A program made the position numbers and the translations under genes. A model generated the notes under the pieces. That model was not told the origin of the DNA. It saw only the letters and a list, made by a program, of their open reading frames with translations, and did no database searches. Shown one piece after another: positions 1 to 13,425 of a stretch of 64,000 bases of DNA. Numbering within the stretch: the stretch's first letter is position 1; each line of letters begins with the position of its first letter. This DNA is from Nomia melanderi (Eukaryota > Arthropoda > Insecta > Hymenoptera > Halictidae), in NCBI RefSeq assembly GCF_051020985.1, contig NW_027475306.1:1-64000 (forward strand), in the 5' to 3' direction.

Positions 1-210
1 AACTGTATAAACCTACATAAAACTCTATAGAACTATATAAAACTATATAAAACTATATAAAACTAATAAAACTATAAAAAACTATATAGTACTATATAAA
101 ACTATATAAAACTATATAAAACTAACAATACTATATAAAACTATATAAAACTATATAAAACTTTATAAAACTATAAAAAAAACTATAAAAAACTATATAA
201 AAATAACAAA

Positions 211-1179
211 ACTGTATAAACCTACATAAAACTCTATAGAACTATATAAAACTATATAAAACTAATAAAACTATAAAAAACTATATAGTACTATATAAAA
301 CTATATAAAACTATATAAAACTAACAATACTATATAAAACTATATAAAACTCTGTAAAACTATATAAAACTATATAAAACTATATAGTACTATATAAAAC
401 TATATAAAACTAATAAAACTATAAAAACTATATAGTACTATATAAAACTATATAAAACTACATAAAACTATATAAAACTATATAAAACTATATAAAACTA
501 ACAAAACTATATAAAACTATAAAAAACTATATAAAACACTATAAAACTATTAAAATTATATAAAACTAACAAAACTATATATAGCCATGTAAAACTCTAT
601 AGAACTATATAAAACTATACAAAACTATATAAAACCATAAAAAGCTAACAAAACTATATAAAACTATATAAAACTATATAAAACGATACGAAACTATATG
701 AAACTATATAAAACTATTTAACACTATATAAAACTATACAAAACTATAGAAAACTATATAGTACTATATAAAACTATATATAACTGTATAAAATTATATA
801 AAACGATACGAAACTATATAAAACTATTTAAACTATATAAAACTGTATGAAACTGTATAAAACTATATGAAACTATATATAGCTGTATAAAACTATGTAG
901 AACTATTTAAAACAATATAAAACTGTATAATAGTATATAAAACTATATAAAGCTATATAAGACTATATAAAGCTATATAAAACTTAATAAAACTATATAT
1001 AACTAACAAACTATAAGAACCTATATAAAACTCTAAAGAAATATACAAAACTATAAAAAACTATAAAAAAACTATATAAAAATAACAAAACTATATCAAA
1101 CTATAAAAAACTATAGAAAACTATATAAAACTTTATAAAACTATAAAAAAACTATAAAAAACTATATAAAAATAACAAA
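211..1179 (+). repeat. About 970-bp higher-order unit of the AT satellite, copy 1
   Basis: Landmarks in this unit recur about 970 bp later: ACTGTATAAACCTACAT at 211 and 1,180, GCCATGT at 584 and 1,554, CGATACG at 684 and 1,654 and again at 804 and 1,775. Positions 1-210 carry an extra copy of the beginning of the unit, about 209 bp upstream, so the window opens inside a partly duplicated unit. Confidence 0.85.
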
Positions 1180-2150
1180 ACTGTATAAACCTACATAAAA
1201 CTCTATAGAACTATATAAAACTATATAAAACTAATAAAACTATAAAAACTATATAGTTCTATATAAAACTATATAAAACTATATAAAACTAACAATACTA
1301 TATAAAACTATATAAAACTCTGTAAAACTATATAAAACTATATAAAACTATATAGTACTATATAAAACTATATAAAACTAATAAAACTATAAAAACTATA
1401 TAGTACTATATAAAACTATATAAAACTACATAAAACTATATAAAACTATATAAAAACTATATAAAAACTAACAAAACTATATAAAACTATAAAAAACTAT
1501 ACAAAACACTATAAAACTATTAAAATTATATAAAACTAACAAAACTATATATAGCCATGTAAAACTCTATAGAACTATATAAAACTATACAAAACTATAT
1601 AAAACCATAAAAAGCTAACAAAACTATATAAAACTATATAAAACTATATAAAACGATACGAAACTATATGAAACTATATTAAAACTATTTAACACTATAT
1701 AAAACTATACAAAACTATAGAAAACTATATAGTACTATATAAAACTATATATAACTGTATAAAATTATATAAAACGATACGAAACTATATAAAACTATTT
1801 AAACTATATAAAACTGTGTGAAACTGTATAAAACTATATGAAACTATATATAGCTGTATAAAACTATGTAGAACTATTTAAAACAATATAAAACTGTATA
1901 ATAGTATATAAAACTATATAAAGCTATATAAGACTATATAAAGCTATATAAAACTTAATAAAACTATATATAACTAACAAAACTATAAGAACCTATATAA
2001 AACTCTAAAGAACTATACAAAACTATAAAAAACTATAAAAAACTATATAAAAATAACAAAACTATATCAAACTATAAAAAACTATAGAAAACTATAGAAA
2101 ACTTTATAAAACTATAAAAAAACTATAAAAAACTATATAAAAATAACAAA
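1180..2150 (+). repeat. About 970-bp higher-order unit of the AT satellite, copy 2
   Basis: This is a near-identical copy of the preceding unit; differences are mostly single bases and one-base length changes in A-runs. The next unit starts at 2,151 with the same ACTGTATAAACCTACAT landmark, but its order of variants departs within a few hundred bases, so the strict 970-bp periodicity ends here. Confidence 0.85.
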
Positions 2151-2499
2151 ACTGTATAAACCTACATAAAACTCTATAGAACTATATAAAACTATATAAA
2201 ACTATATAAACTAATAAAACTATAAAAACTATATAGTACTATATAAAACTATATAAAACTATATAAAACTAACAATACTATATAAAACTATATAAAACTA
2301 TATAGTACTATATAAAACTATATAAAACTAATAAAACTATAAAAACTATATAGTACTATATAAAACTATATAAAACTATATAAAACTAACAATACTATAT
2401 AAAACTATATAAAAATCTGTAAACTATATAAAACTATATAAATCTATACTAAACTAACAAAACTATATAAAACTAATAAAATTATATAAAACTATATAG

Positions 2500-3930
2500 T
2501 GCTATATAAAACTATATAAAACTAACAAAACTATATAAGAGTAACAAAACTATATAAAACTATATAAAACTCTATAAAACTATATAAAACTCTATAAAAC
2601 TATATAAAACTATATAAAACTACATAAAACTATATAAAACTATATAAAACTATATAAAACTATATAAAACTATATAAAACTATATAAAACTAACAAATCT
2701 ATATAAAATTATATAAAAGTATATAAGACGATATAAAACTAATAAAACTATATAAAACTATATAAAACAATATAAAACTGTATAAAACTAATAAAACTAA
2801 CAAAACAATATAAAACTATATAAAACTAACAAAATTATATAAAGCTATATAAAACTATATAAAACTATATAAAACTGTATAAAACTAACAAAACTATATA
2901 AGAGTAACAAAACTATATAAAACTATATAAAACTCTATAAAACTATATAAACTCTATAAACTATATAAAACTATATAAAACTACATAAAACTATATAAAA
3001 CTATATAAAACTATATAAAACTATATAAAACTATATAAAACTATATAAAACTAACAAATCTATATAAAATTATATAAAAGTATATAAGACGATATAAAAC
3101 TAATAAAACTATATAAAACTATATAAAACAATATAAAACTGTATAAAACTAATAAAACTAACAAAACAATATAAAACTATATAAAACTAACAAAATTATA
3201 TAAAACTATATAAAACTATATAAAACTATATAAAACTGTATAATACTATATAAAACTATATAAAATTCTATTAACCTATATAAAACTATATAAAACTGTA
3301 TAAAACTAATAACACTATATAAAACTATATAAAACTAATAAAACTAATAAAACTAATAAAACTATATAAAACTATACAAAACTATATAAAACTATATAAA
3401 ACTATAAAAAACTATATAAAACTAACAAAACTATATAAGAGTAACAAAGCTATATAAAAACTATATAAAACTCTATAAAACTATATAAAACTATATAAAA
3501 CTACATAAAACTATATAAAACTATATAAAACTATATAAAACTAACAAAACTCTATAGAACTATATAAAACTATATAAAACTATATAAAACTATATAAAAC
3601 TGTATAATACTATATAAAACTATATAAAAACTCTATTAAACTATATAAAACTATATAAAACTGTATAAAACTAATAACACTATATAAAACTATATAAAAC
3701 TAATAAAACTAATAAAACTAATAAAACTATATAAAACTATACAAAACTATATAAAACTATATAAAACTATAAAAAACTATATAAAACTAACAAAACTATA
3801 TAAGAGTAACAAAACTATATAAAACTATATTAAAACTCTATAAAACTATATAAAACTATATAAAACTACATAAAACTACATAAAACTATATAAAACTATA
3901 TAAAACTATATAAAACTAACAAAACTATAT
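2500..3930 (+). repeat. AT satellite zone with about 363-bp secondary period
   Basis: Landmarks repeat at about 361-365 bp: CTATATAAGAG at 2,531 and 2,894 and again at 3,431 and 3,796, TAACAAATCT at 2,691 and 3,052, and GTATAATAC at 3,238 and 3,602. The two pairs are separated by a different spacing (537 bp), so these look like two local duplications of a ~363-bp block rather than a uniform array. The same landmarks recur around 9.9-11.0 kb with 254-392 bp spacing. Confidence 0.75.
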
Positions 3931-4640
3931 AAAACTATAAAAAACTATATAAAACACTATACAACTATTAAAATTATATAAAACTAACAAAACTATATAT
4001 AGCCATGTAAAACTCTATAGAACTATATAAAACTATACAAAACTATATAAAACCATAAAAAGATAACAAAACTATATAAAACTATATAAAACTATATAAA
4101 ACGATACGAAACTATATGAAACTCTATAAAACTATATTAACACTATATAAAACTATACAAAACTATATAAAACTATATAGTACTATATAAAACTATATAT
4201 AACTGTATAAAATTATATAAAACGATACGAAACTATATAAACTATTTAAACTATATAAAACTGTATGAAACTGTATAAAACTATATGAAACTATATATAG
4301 CTGTATAAACTATGTAGAACTATTTAAAACAATATAAAACTGTATAATAGTATATAAAACTATATAAAGCTATATAAGAGTATATAAAACTATATAAAAC
4401 TTAATAAAACTATATATAACTACAAAACTATAAGAACCTATATAAAACTCTAAAGAACTATACAAAACTATAAAAAACTATAAAAAACTATATAAAAATA
4501 ACAAAACTATATCAAACTATAAAAAACTATAGAAAACTATATAAAACTTATAAAACTATAAAAAAACTATAAAAAACTATATAAAAATAACAAAACTATA
4601 TCAAACAATAAAAAACTATATAAAACTATATAAAACTATT

Positions 4641-6372
4641 AAAATTATAGAAAACTATATAGTACTATATAAAATTGTATAAAACTATATAATAATATAT
4701 AAAAATAACAAAATTATATAAACCTCTATAAAACTATATAAAACTATATAAAACTATATAAAACTGTATAAAACTATATAAAACTAATAAAATTATATAA
4801 AACTATATAGTACTATATAAAACTATATAAAACTAATAAAACTATAAAAACTATATGGTACTTTATAAAACTATATAAAACTATATAAACCTATTAAAAT
4901 TATATAAAACTATATAGTACCATATAGAACTGTATAAAACTAATAAAACTATATAAAACTATATAATACCCTATAAAACTATGTAAATCTGTATAAAACT
5001 AGCAAAACTATGTAAAACTATATAAACCTCTATAAAACTATATAACACTATATAAAACTTTATAAAACTAATAAAACTATACAAAACTATATAAAACTAT
5101 ATAAAAGTAACAAAACTATATAAAACTATATAAAACTATATAAAACTAATAAACCTATATATAACTATATAAAACTATATAAAACTAAACAAAACTATAT
5201 AAAAGTATATAAAACTATATAACACCATATAAAACTATATAAAACTAATAAAACTATATAAAACTATATAAAACTATATAAAACTATATAAAACTATAAA
5301 AAACTATATAAAAATAACAAAACTATATCAAACTATAAAAAACTATATAAAACTATATGAAACTATTAAAATTATAGAAAACTATATAGTACTATATAAA
5401 ACTATATAATACCCTATAAAACTATGTAAAACTGTATAAAACTAACAAAACTATATAAAACCATATAAACCTCTATAAAACTATATAAAACTATATAAAA
5501 ATATATAAAACTAACAAAACTATACAAAACTATATAAAACTTTATAAAACTCTATAAAACTATATCAAACAATATCAAACTATATAAAACTATATAAAAC
5601 TCTATAAAACTTTGTAGATCTATTTAAAACTATATAAAACTATATAAAAATATACAAAACTCTACAAAACTATATAAAACTATATAAAACTATATAAAGC
5701 TATATAAAACTAACAAAACTATACAAACCTAAAATAAAACTCTATAGAACTATATAAAACTGTATAAAACTATATAAACTATATAATACTAAAAAAACTA
5801 TATAAAACTATAAAAAACTATATAAAACTATATAAAATTATTAAAATTATATAAAACTATATAGTACTATATAAAACTGTATAAAACTAATAAAACTATA
5901 TTAAACTATATAATAATCTATAAAACTATGTAAAACTGTATAAAACTAACAAAACTATATAAACCTATATAAACCTCTATAAAACTATATAAAACTATAT
6001 AAAACTATTTAAAAATGTATAAAACTAACAAAACTATATAAAACTATATAAAACTATACAAAATATATAAAACTAACAAAACTCTACAAAACTATATAAA
6101 ACTGTATAAAACTAAAAAAACTATATAAAACTATATAAAACTATATAAAACTAACAAAACTATATAAAACTATAAAAAACTATATAAAACTATTTAAAAC
6201 TATATAAAACTATATAAAACTATATAAAACTATATAAAACTCAATAAAACTATATAGAACTATATAAAACAATAGAAAACTAATAAAACTGTATAAAACT
6301 ATGTAAAACTATATAAAACTAACAAAACTATATAAAACTACAAAAAACTATATAAAACTATATAAAACTATT
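4641..6372 (+). repeat. 1.73-kb tandem unit of the AT satellite, copy 1
   Basis: AAAATTATAGAAAACTATAT at 4,641 recurs at 6,373 (1,732 bp), and TTTGTAGATC at 5,611 recurs at 7,341 (1,730 bp). Between these points the order of decamer variants is the same in both copies, with only single-base indels seen. Short units within it include AGTACTATAT, ACCCTATAAA and GCTATATAAA, giving it a distinctive internal fingerprint. Confidence 0.85.
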
Positions 6373-8104
6373 AAAATTATAGAAAACTATATAGTACTAT
6401 ATAAAATTGTATAAAACTATATAATAATATATAAAAATAACAAAATTATATAAACCTCTATAAAACTATATAAAACTATATAAAACTATATAAAACTGTA
6501 TAAAACTATATAAAACTAATAAAATTATATAAACTATATAGTACTATATAAAACTATATAAAACTAATAAAACTATAAAAACTATATGGTACTTTATAAA
6601 ACTATATAAAACTATATAAACCTATTAAAATTATATAAAACTATATAGTACCATATAGAACTGTATAAAACTAATAAAACTATATAAAACTATATAATAC
6701 CCTATAAAACTATGTAAATCTGTATAAAACTAGCAAAACTATGTAAAACTATATAAACCTCTATAAAACTATATAACACTATATAAAACTTTATAAAACT
6801 AATAAAACTATACAAAACTATATAAAACTATATAAAAGTAACAAAACTATATAAAACTATATAAAACTATATAAAACTAATAAACCTATATATAACTATA
6901 TAAAACTATATAAAACTAACAAAACTATATAAAAGTATATAAAACTATATAACACCATATAAAACTATATAAAACTAATAAAACTATATAAAACTATATA
7001 AAACTATATAAAACTATATAAAACTATAAAAAACTATATAAAAATAACAAAACTATATCAAACTATAAAAAACTATATAAAACTATATGAAACTATTAAA
7101 ATTATAGAAAACTATATAGTACTATATAAAACTATATAATACCCTATAAAACTATGTAAAACTGTATAAAACTAACAAAACTATATAAAACCATATAAAC
7201 CTCTATAAAACTATATAAAACTATATAAAAATATATAAAACTAACAAAACTATACAAAACTATATAAAACTTTATAAAACTCTATAAAACTATATCAAAC
7301 AATATCAAACTATATAAAACTATATAAAACTCTATAAAACTTTGTAGATCTATTTAAAACTATATAAAACTATATAAAAATATACAAAACTCTACAAAAC
7401 TATATAAAACTATATAAAACTATATAAAGCTATATAAAACTAACAAAACTATACAAACCTAAAATAAAACTCTATAGAACTATATAAAACTGTATAAAAC
7501 TATATAAAACTATATAATACTAAAAAAACTATATAAAACTATAAAAAACTATATAAAACTATATAAAATTATTAAAATTATATAAAACTATATAGTACTA
7601 TATAAAACTGTATAAAACTAATAAAACTATATTAAACTATATAATAATCTATAAAACTATGTAAAACTGTATAAAACTAACAAAACTATATAAACCTATA
7701 TAAACCTCTATAAAACTATATAAAACTATATAAAACTATTTAAAAATGTATAAAACTAACAAAACTATATAAAACTATATAAAACTATACAAAAATATAT
7801 AAAACTAACAAAACTCTACAAAACTATATAAAACTGTATAAAACTAAAAAAACTATATAAAACTATATAAAACTATATAAAACTAACAAAACTATATAAA
7901 ACTATAAAAAACTATATAAAACTATTTAAAACTATATAAAACTATATAAAACTATATAAAACTATATAAAACTCAATAAAACTATATAGAACTATATAAA
8001 ACAATAGAAAACTAATAAAACTGTATAAAACTATGTAAAACTATATAAAACTAACAAAACTATATAAAACTACAAAAAACTATATAAAACTATATAAAAC
8101 TATT
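6373..8104 (+). repeat. 1.73-kb tandem unit of the AT satellite, copy 2
   Basis: Second copy of the preceding unit. It breaks off near 8,105, where the expected AAAATTATAG is replaced by AAAATTATATAAAAC and the variant order changes. A further diverged copy of the same unit lies at about 11,724 to the end of the AT array. Confidence 0.85.
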
Positions 8105-8430
8105 AAAATTATATAAAACTATATAGTACTATATAAAACTGTATAAAGCTAATAAAACTATAAAAAACTATATAAAACCATATAAAACTATATAAAACTC
8201 TACAAAACTATATAAAACTAATAAACCTATATATAACTATATAAAACTATATAAAACTAACAAAACTATATAAAAGTATATAAAACTATATAACACCATA
8301 TAAAACTATATAAAACTAATAAAACTATATAAAACTATATAAAACTATATAAAACTCTATAAAACTATATAAAACTATACAAAACTATATAAAACTAACA
8401 AAACTATATAAAACTATTTAAACTATATAA

Positions 8431-9041
8431 AACTGTATGAAACTGTATAAAACTATATGAAACTATATAAAGCTGTATAAAACTATGTAGAACTATTTAA
8501 AACTATATAAAACTGTATAATACTGTATAAAACTATATAGAGCTATATAAGACTACATAAAACTATATAAAACTTTATAAAACTATATAAAACTAACAAA
8601 ACTATAAGAGCCTATATAAAACTCTATAGAACTAAATAAAACTATATAAAATTATATAAAACTATAAAAAACTATATAAAACTAACAAAACTGTATAAAC
8701 CTACATAAAACTCTATAGAACTATATAAAACTATATAAAACTAATAAAACTATAAAAACTATATAGTACTATATAAAACTATATAAAACTATATAAAACT
8801 AACAATACTATATAAAACTATATAAAACTCTGTAAAACTATATAAAACTATATAAAACTATATAGTACTATATAAAACTATATAAAACTAATAAAACTAT
8901 AAAAACTATATAGTACTATATAAATCTATATAAAACTATATAAAACTATATAAAACTATATAAAACTCTATAAAACTATATCAAACTATACAAAACTATA
9001 TAAAACTAACAAAACTATATAAAACTATTTAAACTATATAA
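8431..9041 (+). repeat. 611-bp tandem duplication in AT satellite, copy 1
   Basis: AACTGTATGAAACTG at 8,431 recurs at 9,042, and GCCTATATAAAACTC at 8,610 recurs at 9,221, both exactly 611 bp apart. The intervening order of variants is the same. Confidence 0.85.
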
Positions 9042-9652
9042 AACTGTATGAAACTGTATAAAACTATATGAAACTATATAAAGCTGTATAAAACTATGTA
9101 GAACTATTTAAAACTATATAAAACTGTATAATACTATATAAAACTATATAGAGCTATATAAGACTATATAAAACTATATAAAACTTTATAAAACTATATA
9201 AAACTAACAAAACTATAAGAGCCTATATAAAACTCTATAGAACTAAATAAAACTATATAAAATTATATAAAACTATAAAAAACTATATAAAACTAACAAA
9301 ACTGTATAAACCTACATAAAACTCTATAGAACTATATAAAACTATATAAAACTAATAAAACTATAAAAACTATATAGTACTATATAAAACTATATAAAAC
9401 TATATAAAACTAACAATACTATATAAAACTATATAAAACTCTGTAAAACTATATAAAACTATATAAAACTAATAAAACTATAAAAACTATATAGTACTAT
9501 ATAAAACTATATAAAACTATATAAAACTAACAATACTATATAAAACTATATAAAACTCTGTAAAACTATATAAAACTATATAAAACTATATAGTACTATA
9601 TAAAACTATATAAAACTAATAAAACTATAAAAACTATATAGTACTATATAAA
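9042..9652 (+). repeat. 611-bp tandem duplication in AT satellite, copy 2
   Basis: Second copy of the 611-bp unit. Its distal part (about 9,350-9,700) carries extra short repeats in which AACAATACTATAT recurs at 9,412, 9,529 and 9,676 (spacing 117 and 147 bp), so the copy was further expanded internally. The exact right end is approximate. Confidence 0.7.
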
Positions 9653-10089
9653 ACTATATAAAACTATATAAAACTAACAATACTATATAAAACTATATAA
9701 AACTCTGTAAAACTATATAAAACTATATAAATCTATACTAAACTAACAAAACTATATAAAACTAATAAAATTATATAAAACTATATAGTACTATATAAAA
9801 CTATATAAAACTAATAAAACGATAAAAACTATATAGTACTATATAAAACTATATAAAACTATATAAAACTAACAAAACTATATAAAACTATATAAAACTA
9901 TATAAAACTATAAAAAACTATATAAAACTAACAAAACTATATAAGAGTAACAAAACTATATAAAACTATATAAAACTCTATAAAACTATATAAAACTCTA
10001 TAAAACTATATAAAACTATATAAAACTACATAAAACTATATAAAACTATATAAAACTATATAAAACTATATAAAACTATATAAAACTAT

Positions 10090-13000
10090 ATAATACTAAC
10101 AAATCTATATAAAATTATATAAAAGTATATAAGACGATATAAAACTAATAAAACTATATAAAACTATATAAAACAATATAAAACTGTATAAAACTAATAA
10201 AACTATACAAAACTATATAAAACTAATAAAACTAATAAAACTAATAAAACTATATAAAACTATACAAAACTATATAAAACTATATAAAACTATATAAAAC
10301 TATAAAAAACTATATAAAACTAACAAAACTATATAAGAGTAACAAAACTATATAAAACTATATAAAACTATATAAAACTATATAAAACTGTATAATACTA
10401 TATAAAACTATATAAAATTCTATTAACCTATATAAAACTATATAAAACTGTATAAAACTAATAACACTATATAAAACTATATAAAACTAATAAAACTAAT
10501 AAAACTAATAAAACTATATAAAACTATACAAAACTATATAAAACTATATAAAACTATAAAAAACTATATAAAACTAACAAAACTATATAAGAGTAACAAA
10601 GCTATATAAAACTATATAAAACTCTATAAAACTATATAAAACTATATAAAACTACATAAAACTATATAAAACTATATAAAACTATATAAAACTAACAAAA
10701 CTCTATAGAACTATATAAAACTATATAAAACTATATAAAACTATATAAAACTGTATAATACTATATAAAACTATATAAAACTCTATTAAACTATATAAAA
10801 CTATATAAAACTGTATAAAACTAATAACACTATATAAAACTATATAAAACTAATAAAACTAATAAAACTAATAAAACTATATAAAACTATACAAAACTAT
10901 ATAAAACTATATAAAACTATAAAAAACTATATAAAACTAACAAAACTATATAAGAGTAACAAAACTATATAAAACTATATAAAACTCTATAAAACTATAT
11001 AAAACTATATAAAACTACATAAAACTATATAAAACTATATAAAACTATATAAAACTAACAAAACTATATAAAACTATAAAAAACTATATAAAACACTATA
11101 AAACTATTAAAATTATATAAAACTAACAAAACTATATATAGCCATGTAAAACTCTATAGAACTATATAAAACTATACAAAACTATATAAAACCATAAAAA
11201 GCTAACAAAACTATATAAAACTATATAAAACTATATAAAACGATACGAAACTATATGAAACTCTATAAAACTATATAACACTATATAAAACTATACAAAA
11301 CTATATAAAACTATATAGTACTATATAAAACTATATATAACTGTATGAAACTGTATAAAACTATATGAAACTATATATAGCTGTATAAAACTATGTAGAA
11401 CTATTTAAAACAATATAAAACTGTATAATAGTATATAAAACTATATAAAGCTATATAAGAGTATATAAAACTATATAAAACTTAATAAAACTATATATAA
11501 CTAACAAAACTATAAGAACCTATATAAAACTCTAAAGAACTATACAAAACTATAAAAAACTATAAAAAACTATATAAAAATAACAAAACTATATCAAACT
11601 ATAAAAAACTATAGAAAACTATATAAAACTTTATAAAACTATAAAAAAACTATAAAAAACTATATAAAAATAACAAAACTATATCAAACAATAAAAAACT
11701 ATATAAAACTATATAAAACTATTAAAATGATAGAAAACTATATAGTACTATATAAAATTGTATAAAACTATATAATAATATATAAAAATAACAAAATTAT
11801 ATAAACCTCTATAAAACTATATAAAACTATATAAAACTATATAAAACTGTATAAAACTATATAAAACTAATAAAATTATATAAAACTATATAGTACTATA
11901 TAAAACTATATAAAACTAATAAAACTATAAAAACTATATGGTACTTTATAAAACTATATAAAACTATATAAAACTATTAAAATTATATAAAACTATATAG
12001 TACTATATAGAACTGTATAAAACTAATAAAACTATATAAAACTATATAATACCCTATAAAACTATGTAAATCTGTATAAAACTAGCAAAACTATGTAAAA
12101 CTATATAAACCTCTATAAAACTATATAACACTATATAAAACTTTATAAAACTAATAAAACTATACAAAACTATATAAAACTATATAAAAGTAACAAAACT
12201 ATATAAAACTATATAAAACTATATAAAACTAATAAACCTATATATAACTATATAAAACTATATAAAACTAACAAAACTATATAAAAGTATATAAAACTAT
12301 ATAACACCATATAAAACTATATAAAACTAATAAAACTATATAAAACTACATAAAACTATAAAAAACTATATAAAAATAACAAAACTATATCAAACTATAA
12401 AAAACTATATAAAACTATATGAAACTATTAAAATTATAGAAAACTATATAGTACTATATAAAACTATATAATACCCTATAAAACTATGTAAAACTGTATA
12501 AAACTAACAAAACTATATAAAACCATATAAACCTCTATAAAACTATATAAAACTATATAAAAATATATAAAACTAACAAAACTATACAAAACTATATAAA
12601 ACTTTATAAAACTCTATAAAACTATATCAAACAATATCAAACTATATAAAACTATATAAAACTCTATAAAACTTTGTAGATCTATTTAAAACTATATAAA
12701 ACTATATAAAAATATACAAAACTCTACAAAACTATATAAAACTATATAAAACTATATAAAGCTATATAAAACTAACAAAACTATACAAACCTATATAAAA
12801 CTCTATAGAACTATATAAAACTGTATAAAGCTATATAAAAATATATAAAACTATATAAAACTATATAATACTAACAAAACTATATAAAACTATAAAAAAC
12901 TATATAAAACTATATAAAATTATTAAAATTATATAAAACTATATAGTACTATATAAAACTGTATAAAACTAATAAAACTATATTAAACTATATAATAATC

Positions 13001-13417
13001 TATAAAACTATGTAAAACTGTATAAAACTAACAAAACTATATAAACCTATATAAACCTCTATAAAACTATATAAAACTATGTAAAACTATTTAAAAATGT
13101 ATAAAACTAACAAAACTATATAAAACTATATAAAACTATACAAAAATATATAAAACTAACAAAACTCTACAAAACTATATAAAACTATATAAAACTAAAA
13201 AAACTATATAAAACTATATAAAACTATATAAAACTAACAAAACTATATAAAACTATAAAAAACTATATAAAACTATTTAAAACTATATAAAACTATATAA
13301 AACTATATAAAACTATATAAAACTCAATAAAACTATATAGAACTATATAAAACTGTAGAAAACTAATAAAACTATATAAAACTATGTAAAACTATATAAA
13401 ACTAACAAAACTATATT
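10090..13417 (+). repeat. Downstream copy of a >3-kb segmental duplication within the AT satellite
   Basis: Landmarks from about 3.05-6.3 kb recur here in the same order at offsets of about 7.05-7.15 kb: TAACAAATCT 3,052 and 10,097, GTATAATAC 3,238/3,602 and 10,390/10,753, GCCATGT 4,002 and 11,141, the start of the 1.73-kb unit 4,641 and 11,724, TTTGTAGATC 5,611 and 12,673. Offset drift of tens of bases shows accumulated small indels. Unlike the upstream copy, the 1.73-kb unit is present only once and is cut by the junction with the GC-richer satellite. Confidence 0.8.
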
Positions 13418-13425
13418 GATACTTT
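13411..13425. other. Junction between the AT satellite and the 175-bp satellite
   Basis: The last recognisable AT-satellite unit ends at about 13,417 and sequence matching the 175-bp monomer begins at ACTTTGATTTAT at 13,421. At most a few bases (TGA at 13,418-13,420) belong to neither. The AT side stops inside its 1.73-kb unit, just after ACTAACAAAACTATAT, at a point equivalent to about 8,064 in the upstream copy. The 175-bp side enters at consensus position about 170. No target-site duplication, transposon end or linker is visible. Confidence 0.9.

Larger units (their letters stand above)
1..13417 (+). repeat. AT-rich decameric satellite array (unit AAAACTATAT)
   Basis: The whole interval is tandem copies of a 10-bp unit best written AAAACTATAT on the + strand. 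It is interspersed with 9-bp units (AAAACTAAC, AAAACTAAT), point variants (AAAACTCTAT, AAAACTGTAT, AAAACTACAT, AAAACGATACG) and runs such as ACTATAAAAA. Only about one base in eight is G or C, and C far exceeds G on this strand. There is no coding potential: TAA and TAG triplets are dense in every frame, and no open frame of note is present. Rare variant units (CGATACG, GCCATGT, TTTGTAGATC) serve as landmarks and show that the decamers are organised in longer nested repeats, listed separately. I do not recognise the family. Confidence 0.97.

Noticed and set aside
1..13417. Telomeric or subtelomeric simple repeat
   Set aside because: No TTAGGG, TTTAGGG or TTAGG runs on either strand. The unit AAAACTATAT does not match a telomere motif known to me.
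1..13417. TATA boxes and AT-rich replication origins
   Set aside because: TATATAA occurs throughout as part of the repeat unit, so individual matches carry no information.
13411..13425. Transposon insertion at the satellite junction
   Set aside because: No terminal inverted repeat, target-site duplication or element sequence is visible on either side.
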